51,583 nucleotides of DNA from Bacteroidota bacterium (GTDB lineage Bacteria > Bacteroidota > Bacteroidia > Chitinophagales > Chitinophagaceae). The notes beneath the pieces are model-generated. The model worked only from the letters and a program-made list of their open reading frames with translations, was not told the DNA's origin and searched no databases. Positions within the stretch are counted from its first letter, which is position 1. Each line of letters opens with the position of its first letter. Shown piece by piece: positions 42,483 to 51,583 of this stretch. The translations under genes and the position numbers were made by a program. Location: positions 1 through 51,583 of the forward strand of contig JAFDXO010000187.1 in the NCBI GenBank assembly GCA_018267925.1, read 5' to 3'.

Positions 42483-42696
42483 TATTTATACGGTCTTTTT
42501 CATTGCTTACGATTATACGGTTAGTGGCGTTTCACGTAATAAAAAAACGTTGTCAAAAGTATGCCAAGTTTTTATGCATTTCTAAGGTATAGGATGAAGG
42601 GTAACTTGCTAAATAAATCTAATTTCGCTAAACACAATAAAAATGAGCGATTCAGGAGTCATAAATGCTGTTTTGTTTAAACAAGTAGGCAATAAA

Positions 42697-43965
42697 TCAT
42701 TTCAAAAGCCTATATCCCCAAAATATTTGAAAACAATTGAGTGCACACAGAAAAATAGAATAATAAGTAAGTGCGATTAGCCCACTGTGCCATAAATTAG
42801 CTGCAATCACAATTATCAAAATGCCTATAAAGACATTTAAAAGCTGAAATGCAAAATAGGATTTTTCTCGTTGTAAAACCAAAAATGTGCTATTTAGTGG
42901 AAATGCTATAAACTCTGAGAATAAGACTAAGGACAGGATCCTCCCATAAGCACCGGCAGGTATCCATTGGGAACCAAAAATCAATCCAAATAACCACGGA
43001 GATAATAGGGCTAAGGTCGAGAAAGGAATTAAACCAATAAAAAAAAGTTTTCGAAGTGTTGAAAGAAATTTTTGGCGCATTTTTTCTTTTTCGTTCGAAA
43101 CAGCAATTAGTTCATTACGATAAACCCCCCAAAAAGCATTTGCAATCACAAGCGAAGGAACGCGCAATATTTTTAGCGAAAAAGAAATATAACCAACTAT
43201 AGATGCCGGAAATAGAATAGTATAAATAAGCGGAAGAAATTGTTGGCTCAGTAATAATAGAAATTCTGAGGGTAACACAAAAAGTGGGTATCGCTTATGT
43301 TTAATTAATGACTCCTTTAGTTGCAGCATAGAAAAAGAATAGCGCTTAAATAGACCGCTATTTCTCATTAATAAACTAAGTATAAGAACAGCAATGGCTT
43401 GCCCAACAACATAGCCATAAACCAAGCCAAAACGAGAAGCAGAAACTAAGCCGAAAGTTATACTGGTTACAATAGTTGTTATGGATTGAAAAACTCCTAC
43501 AATACTGACAGTTTTATAGAATCTCAGACGTTGAATCCACAACTGAAAAAAGGAAAAAATACCCACTTGTAAAACTACAAGTGGTATAAGATATAATAAA
43601 GAACCGGTTTTAGAATCCCATCGAAGTAAGGCTTGAAAAGGAGCATGAAAGAAAAGAATGACAAGTAGGACTATGAAAGAAAAAGCAAAAACAATTTTAA
43701 GTGCTGCATGTACTAATTGCAATGCTACTTGATCATCTTTTGGAGCAAATATGGCCAATTCATATTTTCCGGTTGATAAACAGGCAAACAAAACGGAAAC
43801 AGCGGTAAAAACAGAAAGAATTCCAAATGATTCAGGTGTATATAACCTTGACAAAATTGGGCTGCTCAAAAAAACAATGGATTGAGCGATAATTGTTCCC
43901 CCCGAAAGAATAAGAATATCCTTATGTAAAAACCGTGTTATTAAATATTTTATATTTAGTGGCAT
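42697..43965 (-). CDS. Wzx-like polysaccharide flippase
   Basis: A 422-residue polytopic membrane protein with about 12 helices of the MATE/oligosaccharidyl-lipid flippase superfamily. It starts with a short cytoplasmic stretch and SGGTIIAQSIVFLSSPILSR, then YTPESFGILSVFTAV, as in Wzx proteins. It would move lipid-linked repeat units across the inner membrane. A 214-bp gap with no gene separates it from the glycosyltransferase downstream. Confidence 0.85.
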   Translation of the reverse strand: MPLNIKYLITRFLHKDILILSGGTIIAQSIVFLSSPILSRLYTPESFGILSVFTAVSVLFACLSTGKYELAIFAPKDDQVALQLVHAALKIVFAFSFIVLLVILFFHAPFQALLRWDSKTGSLLYLIPLVVLQVGIFSFFQLWIQRLRFYKTVSIVGVFQSITTIVTSITFGLVSASRFGLVYGYVVGQAIAVLILSLLMRNSGLFKRYSFSMLQLKESLIKHKRYPLFVLPSEFLLLLSQQFLPLIYTILFPASIVGYISFSLKILRVPSLVIANAFWGVYRNELIAVSNEKEKMRQKFLSTLRKLFFIGLIPFSTLALLSPWLFGLIFGSQWIPAGAYGRILSLVLFSEFIAFPLNSTFLVLQREKSYFAFQLLNVFIGILIIVIAANLWHSGLIALTYYSIFLCALNCFQIFWGYRLLK

Positions 43966-44064
43966 GATATAGTTGCATCAATATAGTAGTGCTCGGCTAA
44001 TTAGATATATTACTTATTCTGCCGATTGCGTGGCGAATTGTAAATCTTTTATGAAAGAAATAAA

Positions 44065-45231
44065 TTACTGCAACTCTTGAATTTTTAGAAATATTTCATT
44101 AAAAGCTTGTAGCTTTAGCTGGTTTAGTTCTGTCGCTAATTTTGTAGCTGCTATTTTTTTTAGTTCAAGCGATTCCTTTGTAACAGAATTCAAAAAATAA
44201 TTTACCTTTTCATCTAATCCCAAAGCTGAATCAATAATCCAGCCTGCATTCTGCAACAATTCCCAATTATCAGACTCCTGTTCTCCCTGATATAAAAATG
44301 CAGATCCGGCACATACTGAGCTAACAGTTTTTGAAGGAACAGAAACACTGACCCAATCTTTAGTAAGTGAAGCCAAATGAATATCAATATATTGGAGTTG
44401 TCCGCGTTTTACCGAATCAACTATTGAAATACCTGCTCTATCTTTAGCATATTCCTCTACCATTTTAGCATTAGAGCCATAGAGGGAAAGAACAAGATGA
44501 AATTTTTCGGGATTGAAATGATTAATTACAGATAATAAAAAATCTGTAGAATGTGCTTCTCCAATATTGCCACAGTAGCCAAGATATATTTTATGCCTTT
44601 GTTGCGCCCAAGTCGGTAAAACTCCATTTTTATTTTTGGGGTCATTTTTGTCAAATATTCCACAGGGTAAAATAGTACAGGCTGGAGTATGATTAAACTT
44701 ATTTTGCAATAAATTTGATTGATAAGAGCCAAGTGAAATAAGATGTTGCGGAGGGTTTTTTTTAAGAATTCGGTCAATTATACGGTAGAAAAGGTTTTTT
44801 TCTGAAACCAATTTTCCCGAGATAAACGCTTCGGGATATAAATCCATAGCCCAAAGTATCCATCTTTTATTTTTCGGTAATAAAAGTGAGGCCCAAAAAT
44901 TGAGTAAGGGTGGATCTGTCATGCAAATAATTACCGAAGGGGTATGTTTTCTTGCTTTAAGAACTAATGCTAAACCTTCATACAAGTTAGCAAGCAGACG
45001 AAACAGTTTCTTTTTCCCATTATAGAAGGTATGGATAGTATCAACATGACCGATAGAAGTATCCAATTGGTGTCCACCATCGTATGCAGCATCCACATGA
45101 ATTACATGAACATCTACACTGCGATCTGTCAAAAAATGAGCTAAATCAGAAGCGGATTCACCGGTAATTCCCTTGCCCGGAGGATAATTTCGATTTAGGA
45201 TTGTAACACTTAATGCTTTTTGTTTTGCCAT
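44065..45231 (-). CDS. Glycosyltransferase, GT4-like (WbuB type)
   Basis: A 388-residue GT-B glycosyltransferase with the N-terminal segment [22 protein letters not shown], close to WbuB-like enzymes. Middle motifs are [18 protein letters not shown] and [16 protein letters not shown]. The donor-site GSxxxxEEY stretch is seen as [15 protein letters not shown]. Its start overlaps the end of the epimerase gene by 22 bp, so the two are translationally linked. The sugar is unknown. Confidence 0.8.
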   Translation of the reverse strand: MAKQKALSVTILNRNYPPGKGITGESASDLAHFLTDRSVDVHVIHVDAAYDGGHQLDTSIGHVDTIHTFYNGKKKLFRLLANLYEGLALVLKARKHTPSVIICMTDPPLLNFWASLLLPKNKRWILWAMDLYPEAFISGKLVSEKNLFYRIIDRILKKNPPQHLISLGSYQSNLLQNKFNHTPACTILPCGIFDKNDPKNKNGVLPTWAQQRHKIYLGYCGNIGEAHSTDFLLSVINHFNPEKFHLVLSLYGSNAKMVEEYAKDRAGISIVDSVKRGQLQYIDIHLASLTKDWVSVSVPSKTVSSVCAGSAFLYQGEQESDNWELLQNAGWIIDSALGLDEKVNYFLNSVTKESLELKKIAATKLATELNQLKLQAFNEIFLKIQELQ

Positions 45232-46262
45232 GCTTGGAAAATCTCAACAAAGGTATCGTGTAGGCTTTTGGTTATGCCCCATCCCGGATAATGTGCTTTC
45301 ATTTTTGTGAGGTCGCTATAATAGCAAATATGGTCGCCTATTCTAGGCCTATCTTCATATTTCCAGCGCATCTCTTTTCCAGAAATTCCTGCAATTATAT
45401 CAAATGCTTCTAAAATAGAGCAAGTATTATCCTTGCCTCCACCAATATTGTAAACTTCGGCTATTCGGGGTGCATTGATAAACTCTTCTACAAATCGTGC
45501 TACATCATAAGAATGAATATTATCCCGCACTTGCTTTCCCTTATACCCAAAAATAGTATATTCTCTACCTTCAAGGTTGCATTTTATTAAATAGCTCAAA
45601 AAGCCGTGTAATTCTACTCCTGAATGATTCGGACCGGTCAAACATCCACCCCTTAAGCAAGCCGTTGGCATATCAAAATAGCGACCAAATTCTTGAACCG
45701 CTATATCTCCGGCAACCTTCGATGCTCCAAACAAAGAGTGTTTGGTTTGATCAATTCGAAATGTTTCAGGGATGCCGTTTTTATATAATGGATCTGCGTA
45801 GTCCCAACGTTTATCCAGTTCTGTCAATGCAATTTCATTGGGTGCATCACCATAAACTTTGTTGGTAGATAAGTGGATAAATGGGATATCGGTTGAATAC
45901 CTTCTGGTTGCTTCCAGCATGTTAAAGGTGCCAACCGCATTCGTATCAAAGTCTTCAAATGGAATGGCAGCTGCCATATCATGGCTTGGTTGAGCCGCAG
46001 TATGAATTATTGCATTGGGCTTTATTTCCTGCACAACTTTAATGATTCCATCTCGATCACGTATGTCATACTCATGATGGAAAAAGTGCTTAATCTGAGA
46101 TTGTAAGCGGTTTTGGTTCCAACGTGTATCTCCATTAGGTCCAAAAAAGGCAGCTCGTTGGTTGTTATCTATCCCGTGTATTTCCCATCCCAATTTGGCA
46201 AAATGAACACAAACTTCTGACCCTATAAGCCCCGAAGAGCCAGTTACTAATAATTTCTTCAT
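45210..46262 (-). CDS. NAD-dependent epimerase/dehydratase (SDR), CDP-tyvelose-epimerase-like
   Basis: A 350-residue extended SDR. The NAD loop is [11 protein letters not shown] (7-17). The catalytic region reads LSTNKVYGD (131-139) and [11 protein letters not shown], so the usual YxxxK is F178-x-x-x-K182. The following [24 protein letters not shown] and ELHGFLSYL resemble CDP-tyvelose/paratose 2-epimerase-like enzymes. The Phe for Tyr change could mean altered chemistry or may be normal for this subgroup. It is the first gene of the minus-strand polysaccharide run. Confidence 0.8.
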   Translation of the reverse strand: MKKLLVTGSSGLIGSEVCVHFAKLGWEIHGIDNNQRAAFFGPNGDTRWNQNRLQSQIKHFFHHEYDIRDRDGIIKVVQEIKPNAIIHTAAQPSHDMAAAIPFEDFDTNAVGTFNMLEATRRYSTDIPFIHLSTNKVYGDAPNEIALTELDKRWDYADPLYKNGIPETFRIDQTKHSLFGASKVAGDIAVQEFGRYFDMPTACLRGGCLTGPNHSGVELHGFLSYLIKCNLEGREYTIFGYKGKQVRDNIHSYDVARFVEEFINAPRIAEVYNIGGGKDNTCSILEAFDIIAGISGKEMRWKYEDRPRIGDHICYYSDLTKMKAHYPGWGITKSLHDTFVEIFQAWQNKKH

Positions 46263-46527
46263 GAGTTTGTAACGTGTAAATTCCCTTAAAAGGTTATTTA
46301 GTTTTTTGAAAGTTAATTAAGTGCTTTGTAAAAAACACAAACAATCTTCGGCAGCAAAAATAATACGTTTTGTTAACAAAGTATTAAGTAGAAAAAAGGA
46401 TTTAATGAAAATTGTCTAATTACATAAAATTGTTTTCTAAATCTAATAAAATGAAAAAAAATGACCCTAAATCTAAAGTAACATGTATTTTTACCCCCTA
46501 GTCAAAAGCTATTAGCAAACTACTACA

Positions 46528-49005
46528 ATGAGTATAAGATATTTGGATGTAGTCCGTAAGGTTTTCTTCCCCCTTTTTCTTTTTTTAGTTTTATTATTAC
46601 CACATTGGGGGTTTTCCCAAAATGGTGCATCTCAAGATTTTAGCAACATCCATGTTGAAGAAATGAGCGATGCTCAAATTAAAGCTTTTATGAAGCAGGT
46701 TGAAGCATCAGGGCTCGGCGAAGACCAGCTTGACCAAATTGCGCAAGCAAAAGGCATGAATTCAACCGAGATTGAAAAATTAAAACTTCGAGTAGAGCGT
46801 ATTCAAAAACAAGATATAAAAGCACCTAAAAGAAAAGAATCATTACCTCGAACTGTTGTCACAAGCAAAGACTTATCTAACCAGAATGAAGTGACAAACA
46901 ACGTTTCTAATGATAAAAGTGCAATTAGAAAAAAAATATTTGGCGCAAGCCTTTTTGCAAATGCCAACTTGACTTTCGAACCGAACTTGCGATTAGCAAC
47001 CCCGGTTGATTATCAACTTGGTCCTGATGATGAAATACTCATTGATATTTATGGTTTTTCTGAAGCAAGTTATCAATTAAGAGTTACACCAGAAGGAACA
47101 ATAAATGTACCCTTGGTAGGTGTTGTTCCAGTCAGTGGAGCCACAATAGAACAAGCCTCAGCTCGTATTCGTAATAGACTGGCTACTATCTATCCGGCTA
47201 TTAAAACGGGTGCCACATCCGTCAATATTTCATTGGGTAATATTCGCAGTATCCGCGTAATTATTACGGGCGAAGCAGGAAAACCCGGTACTTATACACT
47301 GCCTTCCGTTGCAACCGTTTTCAATGCACTTTATGCTTCAGGAGGTCCAACCGAAAATGGATCTTTTCGTACGATACAAATCATTCGAGGTACATCCGTT
47401 ATAGCTGTATTGGATGTTTATGATTTTCTATTGTATGGCAGCCTGAAAAACAATTTACGTTTGCAAGATCAGGATGTTATTCGAGTACCAACCTATCGCA
47501 CAAGAGTAGAAATATATGGACAAGTAAAAAGAGAAGGCATTTTTGAAATGATGCCCGGCGAAACCCTTGCTGACTTATTTCGTTTCGCAGGTGATTTTAC
47601 AGAACGCGCCTTTCGTGCTAAAGTTAAAGTACTAAAGAATACAGAAACGGAACGAAAAATTGAAGATGTTCAATCGTCTGTTTACAATACTTATGAACCG
47701 GCTTTAGGAGATCAATATTATGTTGATGCAATTCTGAACAGATTTCAAAACCGAGTACGAATTAATGGATCCGTCTTTCGTCCCGGCGACTATCAATTAA
47801 CGGACGGATTAACAGTCGCTAAATTAATTTCCAACGCATCAGGGCTAAAGGAAGATGCCTTTCCCAATAGAGCATATATTACTCGCCTTAAACCAGATTT
47901 AACAACCGAAATTATTTCATTCAACCCAGCAGAAATTGTTAGTGGAAGCACAGAAGACATTTCACTTCGCCGAGAAGATATAGTTACAATCCCATCAATA
48001 TTCGACTTAAAAGAAGAGTATAAACTCACCATTGATGGAGAGGTTCGAAGCCCCGGTACATTTGATTATGCTGATAATACTACTCTTGAAGAACTAATTA
48101 TCAAAGCTGGGGGATTAAAGGAGAGTGCTTCTCCTAAAAGGGTTGAAATTGCTCGTCGAGTAAAAAATAGCAATGCCAATTCAGATACCTCAATCACAGC
48201 ACAAGTGTTTTGGGTGGACATTGATCGAAATATGAAACAGGCAAGTTCCTTTACCCTTAAGCCTTTTGATATTGTTTCTGTCCGAACTTCACCCGGTTAC
48301 CGAACTCAACAAGTCATTCGTATTGATGGGGAAGTTCTTTTTCCGGGAAATTATACTCTTGTTAATAAAAACGAACGCATTTCAGACATAATTAAAAGAG
48401 CAGGGGGGGTAACACCGTTTGCATACAAAGAAGGGGCATCTTTAAAAAGAGGTACCATTAAAAAAACACAAAGTGATGCTGAGTATGAAAACTATAAATT
48501 ACAGCAACTTCAGGCACTTCAAAAAGTTAGTGATGATTCAGCCCAAATAAACGTATATGATTTAAGCACACGAAACGATTATGTCGGTATAAATTTGCCC
48601 TCAATTTTACGAAAGCCACACCGAGAAAATGATCTATTACTTGAGAATGGGGACATCATAAATATTCCTAAACAACTTCAAACAGTAAAAGTAACCGGTG
48701 AAATTCTTTCTCCTACTGCTATTCGATTTGAAGGTTCAAATGGATTCAAACGATATATTCGACGAAGCGGTGGATTTTCATCAAAAGCATTAAGGAAAAG
48801 ATGCTATGTCATTTATGCAAATGGTTCAGTAGCAAGCACGAGAAACTTTTTGTTCATTCATCATTACCCATCAGTAAAACCGGGAGCAGAAATATTTGTT
48901 CCTACTAAAGCTGAACGAAAATCTAAGCTTTCAACCAGTGAAATTGTTGCAATTAGTACAGGATTAGCAACGATTGCTACACTGATTTTTACCGTTTTTA
49001 GATAA
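46528..49005 (+). CDS. SLBB-domain polysaccharide export protein (Wza-like)
   Basis: An 825-residue exporter, about twice the size of E. coli Wza. A signal peptide or anchor covers about 1-31 (ending WGFSQ). The polysaccharide-export domain starts YQLGPDDEILIDIYGFSEAS (about 168). Several SLBB repeats follow (GEAGKPGTYTLPSVATVFNALYASGG, shown here only as the region near 250-275; then GSVFRPGDYQL, DGEVRSPGTFDYAD, DGEVLFPGNYTL). A C-terminal hydrophobic helix is at IVAISTGLATIATLIFTVF. It likely forms the outer-membrane channel for capsule or exopolysaccharide. It is divergent from the minus-strand cluster and followed 10 bp later by the Wzz-like gene. Confidence 0.88.
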   Translation: MSIRYLDVVRKVFFPLFLFLVLLLPHWGFSQNGASQDFSNIHVEEMSDAQIKAFMKQVEASGLGEDQLDQIAQAKGMNSTEIEKLKLRVERIQKQDIKAPKRKESLPRTVVTSKDLSNQNEVTNNVSNDKSAIRKKIFGASLFANANLTFEPNLRLATPVDYQLGPDDEILIDIYGFSEASYQLRVTPEGTINVPLVGVVPVSGATIEQASARIRNRLATIYPAIKTGATSVNISLGNIRSIRVIITGEAGKPGTYTLPSVATVFNALYASGGPTENGSFRTIQIIRGTSVIAVLDVYDFLLYGSLKNNLRLQDQDVIRVPTYRTRVEIYGQVKREGIFEMMPGETLADLFRFAGDFTERAFRAKVKVLKNTETERKIEDVQSSVYNTYEPALGDQYYVDAILNRFQNRVRINGSVFRPGDYQLTDGLTVAKLISNASGLKEDAFPNRAYITRLKPDLTTEIISFNPAEIVSGSTEDISLRREDIVTIPSIFDLKEEYKLTIDGEVRSPGTFDYADNTTLEELIIKAGGLKESASPKRVEIARRVKNSNANSDTSITAQVFWVDIDRNMKQASSFTLKPFDIVSVRTSPGYRTQQVIRIDGEVLFPGNYTLVNKNERISDIIKRAGGVTPFAYKEGASLKRGTIKKTQSDAEYENYKLQQLQALQKVSDDSAQINVYDLSTRNDYVGINLPSILRKPHRENDLLLENGDIINIPKQLQTVKVTGEILSPTAIRFEGSNGFKRYIRRSGGFSSKALRKRCYVIYANGSVASTRNFLFIHHYPSVKPGAEIFVPTKAERKSKLSTSEIVAISTGLATIATLIFTVFR

Positions 49006-49015
49006 TAAAAGTTTC

Positions 49016-50092
49016 ATGGGACAAAATCAGAATTATAAAGACGAAATCAATATAAAACAACTGATTCAAGGGCTAAGTAATTGGTACGCTTATCTCAAAA
49101 TTCGTTGGAAAAGTATTGCCATAGGAGCAACTATTTTTAGTCTTTTAGGGCTCACTTTATCCCTAATAACTAAGCCATTATATATATCCGATTCGAGCTT
49201 TGTATTAGAAAACAATAACAAATCTAAATTGGGTGGATATTCTAATTTAGCAGCTCAGTTTGGTTTGAATTTTCCTGGAAATGCAGGAGGGCTTTTTTTA
49301 GATGATGATAATATCATAGCGTTTATGCAATCACGAACAATGATTGCACGAACCCTCAGAACACCACAAAAATTTGGATCAAAAAATCAACTTATTATTG
49401 ATCGTTATTTAGACTTTTCCGGACTTCGTGAAAAATGGAAAGCTCATCCTCGAATTGCAGGATTGAAATTTCATACAGATCCAACACAAAGTAGCATCTT
49501 AGAAGATAGTATCATTACAATTTGTTATAAAGAAATACTAAAAGAAAACCTATCTGTTGGTAAGCCAGATAAGGATTTAAGTATCATTTATCTATCTACT
49601 ACAGCAAAAGATGAATTATTTGCTAAGGCTTTCACAGAGCAATTATTAGCTAATGTAACTGATTTTTATATTGAAATGCAAACCAAAAAATCATTACAAA
49701 ATGTATTGATTTTACGCCAGCAAGTGGACTCTATTCGAGGATTGTTAAATAACGCCTTGACCGGTGTGGCTGTTACAAGTGAAGAGAACCCTAACCCCAA
49801 CCCTGCTTATCAACGCCTTAAAGTACCAACTCAACGTCGTATGGTGGACGTAGAAATGAACAAAGCAATCTTGGAAGAATTAGTGAAAAATTTGGAACTA
49901 TCTGAAATGGCACTAAGGAAAGAAACTCCTTTAGTACAAGTTATTGATAGCCCAGTTTTACCTTTAGAAAAGAAAAAGATTGGTAAACTGAAAGGATTAG
50001 TTTTAGGAGCCTTATTAGGCGGATTCTTAGTAGCTATTTATATTAGTTTAAGGTACTATTTCACAAATATTTTGACAGAAAAGAAATCTTAG
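49016..50092 (+). CDS. Wzz-type chain-length determinant
   Basis: A 358-residue inner-membrane protein. Two transmembrane helices are near the ends: about 35-55 (SIAIGATIFSLLGLTLSLIT) and about 325-345 (LKGLVLGALLGGFLVAIYIS). The large periplasmic part between them includes a helical region. The proline-rich segment before the second helix (QVIDSPVLPLEKKKIG) is the family mark. There is no C-terminal kinase domain, so it is the kinase-less type. It forms an operon with the exporter. Confidence 0.87.
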   Translation: MGQNQNYKDEINIKQLIQGLSNWYAYLKIRWKSIAIGATIFSLLGLTLSLITKPLYISDSSFVLENNNKSKLGGYSNLAAQFGLNFPGNAGGLFLDDDNIIAFMQSRTMIARTLRTPQKFGSKNQLIIDRYLDFSGLREKWKAHPRIAGLKFHTDPTQSSILEDSIITICYKEILKENLSVGKPDKDLSIIYLSTTAKDELFAKAFTEQLLANVTDFYIEMQTKKSLQNVLILRQQVDSIRGLLNNALTGVAVTSEENPNPNPAYQRLKVPTQRRMVDVEMNKAILEELVKNLELSEMALRKETPLVQVIDSPVLPLEKKKIGKLKGLVLGALLGGFLVAIYISLRYYFTNILTEKKS

Positions 50093-50162
50093 ATATTTCT
50101 TCAAAACCAATCGCAAAATCGACATTAAATTATTTGCTCTCCTTTAAGGTGTCATAGCTTGT

Positions 50163-51365
50163 TTAATTAACTAATATATTATTTTCGCTATTATTGTCAT
50201 TAATTTGCTTGCCATAACTGGCAATTAAAGCAAAACTTGCCCAAAACTCATAATCAAACCCTAATGATCCACTCGAAAGCGATACTACAAAATGAAGCAT
50301 AGCCAATACTGGAATAATTGAAAATTGAGTTCTCCATGCGAATAAAAATGCTCTAACCGCAAATCGAAGATATAAAACCAAAAATAGCAAGCCACCAATT
50401 ATTCCTAATGCCATAAATGCTTCTAAGATCATATTATGTGGATACTGACGAGTCATTTTTTCTTCTATAAATGAACCAATAAATGGAGAGTCTAAAAACT
50501 GTGACCAAGCTCCGGAAAGTGCCCTGTTGCGGGCTACAGTGCTTTGGTCGCTACTAAAATTTGAAAACCTTTTTGTTAAAACTTCAAACATAAAGGAAAG
50601 ATCAAATTTAATAATAATAAAAGCTATAAGGCATATTGCTACTCCAAACATCATCAATGCTTTAATTGGCGAATCTTTTAAAGATTGAAAAATGAATAGC
50701 AATAAAAATATAACAAACCCCAACATGGGTCCTTTAGAGCCAGATATTAATAAACAACCAATTCCCAAAATCAACGTTAAAAATATAATTGGTTTCCAAA
50801 CAAATAAAATTCCCTTCATAAATAGACGTTTGATCGAAATGATCATTAAAGTAGCCGCTATCATAGAAAAGCTAATTTCATTTAGTTTATGATTGCCTCT
50901 AACTCTAGCAACAAATAATTTATCAGAAGAAAGCGCATATAATAGCCCTAAAACGCAAAGTATTGTGGTAATAAAATAAATATTATTTTCTAATTTTCTT
51001 TCGTCAATTTCTATTTTATTGAAAAATGGAAGGGAGCAAAATAAACTAAGAATTAAACCAAATAGGATGTAATCTATGGGTTTTTGACCTAAAAACTGTG
51101 TATTAAAACCAGTGTCATAAATTATACGAGGCGTATATGCTAACCAAAAACCAATAAAAAGCCAAAAATCAATAGATGTATAAAATTGGCGTTTAGAAAA
51201 ATTGAAATATACTAAGAAAATTGCATAAATAAGTGTTATTGCACGCAAGGCTATCGATAAACTATTAGACTGTGTATGTATTAATTCATACACATAAGAT
51301 AATATTGGAAATGAATAAAAGAAGAAGAGAATGTATAATTTATTCAGTTCTTTAAGTTGCTTCAT
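50163..51365 (-). CDS. O-antigen ligase / polymerase family membrane protein
   Basis: A 400-residue polytopic protein with about 11 hydrophobic helices. The O-antigen ligase family mark is the SGSKGPMLGFVIFLLLF segment followed by a large loop with RNRALSGAWSQFLDSPFIGSF and PHNMILEAFMALGIIGGLLF, which holds the conserved His. Such proteins either join O-antigen to lipid A-core (WaaL) or polymerise repeat units (Wzy); sequence alone does not separate them. It is convergent with the Wzz-like gene. Confidence 0.82.
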   Translation of the reverse strand: MKQLKELNKLYILFFFYSFPILSYVYELIHTQSNSLSIALRAITLIYAIFLVYFNFSKRQFYTSIDFWLFIGFWLAYTPRIIYDTGFNTQFLGQKPIDYILFGLILSLFCSLPFFNKIEIDERKLENNIYFITTILCVLGLLYALSSDKLFVARVRGNHKLNEISFSMIAATLMIISIKRLFMKGILFVWKPIIFLTLILGIGCLLISGSKGPMLGFVIFLLLFIFQSLKDSPIKALMMFGVAICLIAFIIIKFDLSFMFEVLTKRFSNFSSDQSTVARNRALSGAWSQFLDSPFIGSFIEEKMTRQYPHNMILEAFMALGIIGGLLFLVLYLRFAVRAFLFAWRTQFSIIPVLAMLHFVVSLSSGSLGFDYEFWASFALIASYGKQINDNNSENNILVN

Positions 51366-51462
51366 TTGTTCTAATTGGCAAAATTAAATCCCAAATTTTC
51401 GGGCATTTTTTTTATATGCAGATATTGTATTTTCGCACTGCAAGTTAATATCATTTTAGGAG

Positions 51463-51530
51463 TAATGGACAAAAATGATGCTATTTTTTAGACGTTAGTT
51501 TCTAATGGACATTTTTGATGCTGTTTTTTT
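51463..51530. repeat. 40-bp-period direct repeat at window edge
   Basis: TAATGGACAAAAATGATGCT at 51463 and TAATGGACATTTTTGATGCT at 51503 are related 28-bp units. The middle four bases are AAAA in one and TTTT in the other, so each has the form ATGGACAnnnnTGATGC. No ORF follows in the remaining bases. Confidence 0.6.
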
Positions 51531-51583
51531 CCACATAATTTGTTGTTACAGTCTGGCTTTCTCAATTTTGAGTATCTGTACAA

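Overview
This window is chromosomal DNA from a member of the Bacteroidota. The evidence is several secreted proteins with C-terminal type IX secretion (T9SS) sorting domains, a PorZ-like T9SS component next to recO, DUF3127, acyloxyacyl hydrolase and SLBB/Wzx surface-polysaccharide genes, TAnnTTTG-type -7 boxes upstream of several starts, and low GC. I cannot name the genus from sequence alone; the gene complement would suit a Chitinophagia/Sphingobacteriia-like lineage.

Layout. 1-3.8 kb: tandem T9SS-exported delta-60-repeat proteins (the first cut by the window edge), an orphan signal-peptide fragment and another T9SS cargo gene. 3.9-13.7 kb: an Rpn-type PD-(D/E)XK nuclease, a YcbB-like L,D-transpeptidase, an aldo/keto reductase, DUF1015, serC, a DUF502 membrane protein, a PagL-like acyloxyacyl hydrolase and a polytopic membrane protein. 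13.8-20.1 kb: a T9SS cargo gene, purL and priA.

20.3-25.6 kb: an acquired island. It holds a type II restriction-modification locus: a gamma-type N6-adenine methyltransferase, a small winged-helix protein, a restriction-endonuclease-like gene and an XRE controller (C) gene. The island lies between two about 396-bp direct repeats, each made of the last 183 bp of priA, the priA terminator and the 3' end of the convergent downstream gene. The endonuclease-like gene is split by a 1410-bp ISL3/ISAon1-like insertion sequence with a perfect 8-bp target duplication (AAAATTCC); removing the element and one duplication restores a 279-codon frame. The 8-bp core GACTATAA occurs once at the methyltransferase promoter and twice, 14 bp apart, at the controller promoter. 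This suggests a C-protein circuit still in place although the endonuclease gene is broken.

25.9-36 kb: a PKD-containing T9SS protein, a cysteine-rich exported protein, an outer-membrane beta-barrel, tRNA-His(GTG), DUF3127, a repeat-rich lipoprotein, hslR, purN, porZ and recO, followed by a 736-bp stretch with no large gene but with a tiny hydrophobic ORF and a strong terminator. 36.4-38.2 kb: an M2 (ACE-like) peptidase. 38.2-51.4 kb: a surface-polysaccharide locus (WlbA-like oxidoreductase, asparagine synthase, two glycosyltransferases, flippase, SDR epimerase, Wza-like exporter, Wzz-like protein, O-antigen ligase/polymerase). The last 200 bp carries a 40-bp-period direct repeat that may be the edge of another mobile element.

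Functional links: PorZ is known in Porphyromonas to help the T9SS attachment complex use anionic LPS as the anchor for cargo. The T9SS cargo genes, PorZ and the polysaccharide locus therefore fit one cell-surface theme, but that link here is inference. No database search was run; family calls rest on motifs and recall.
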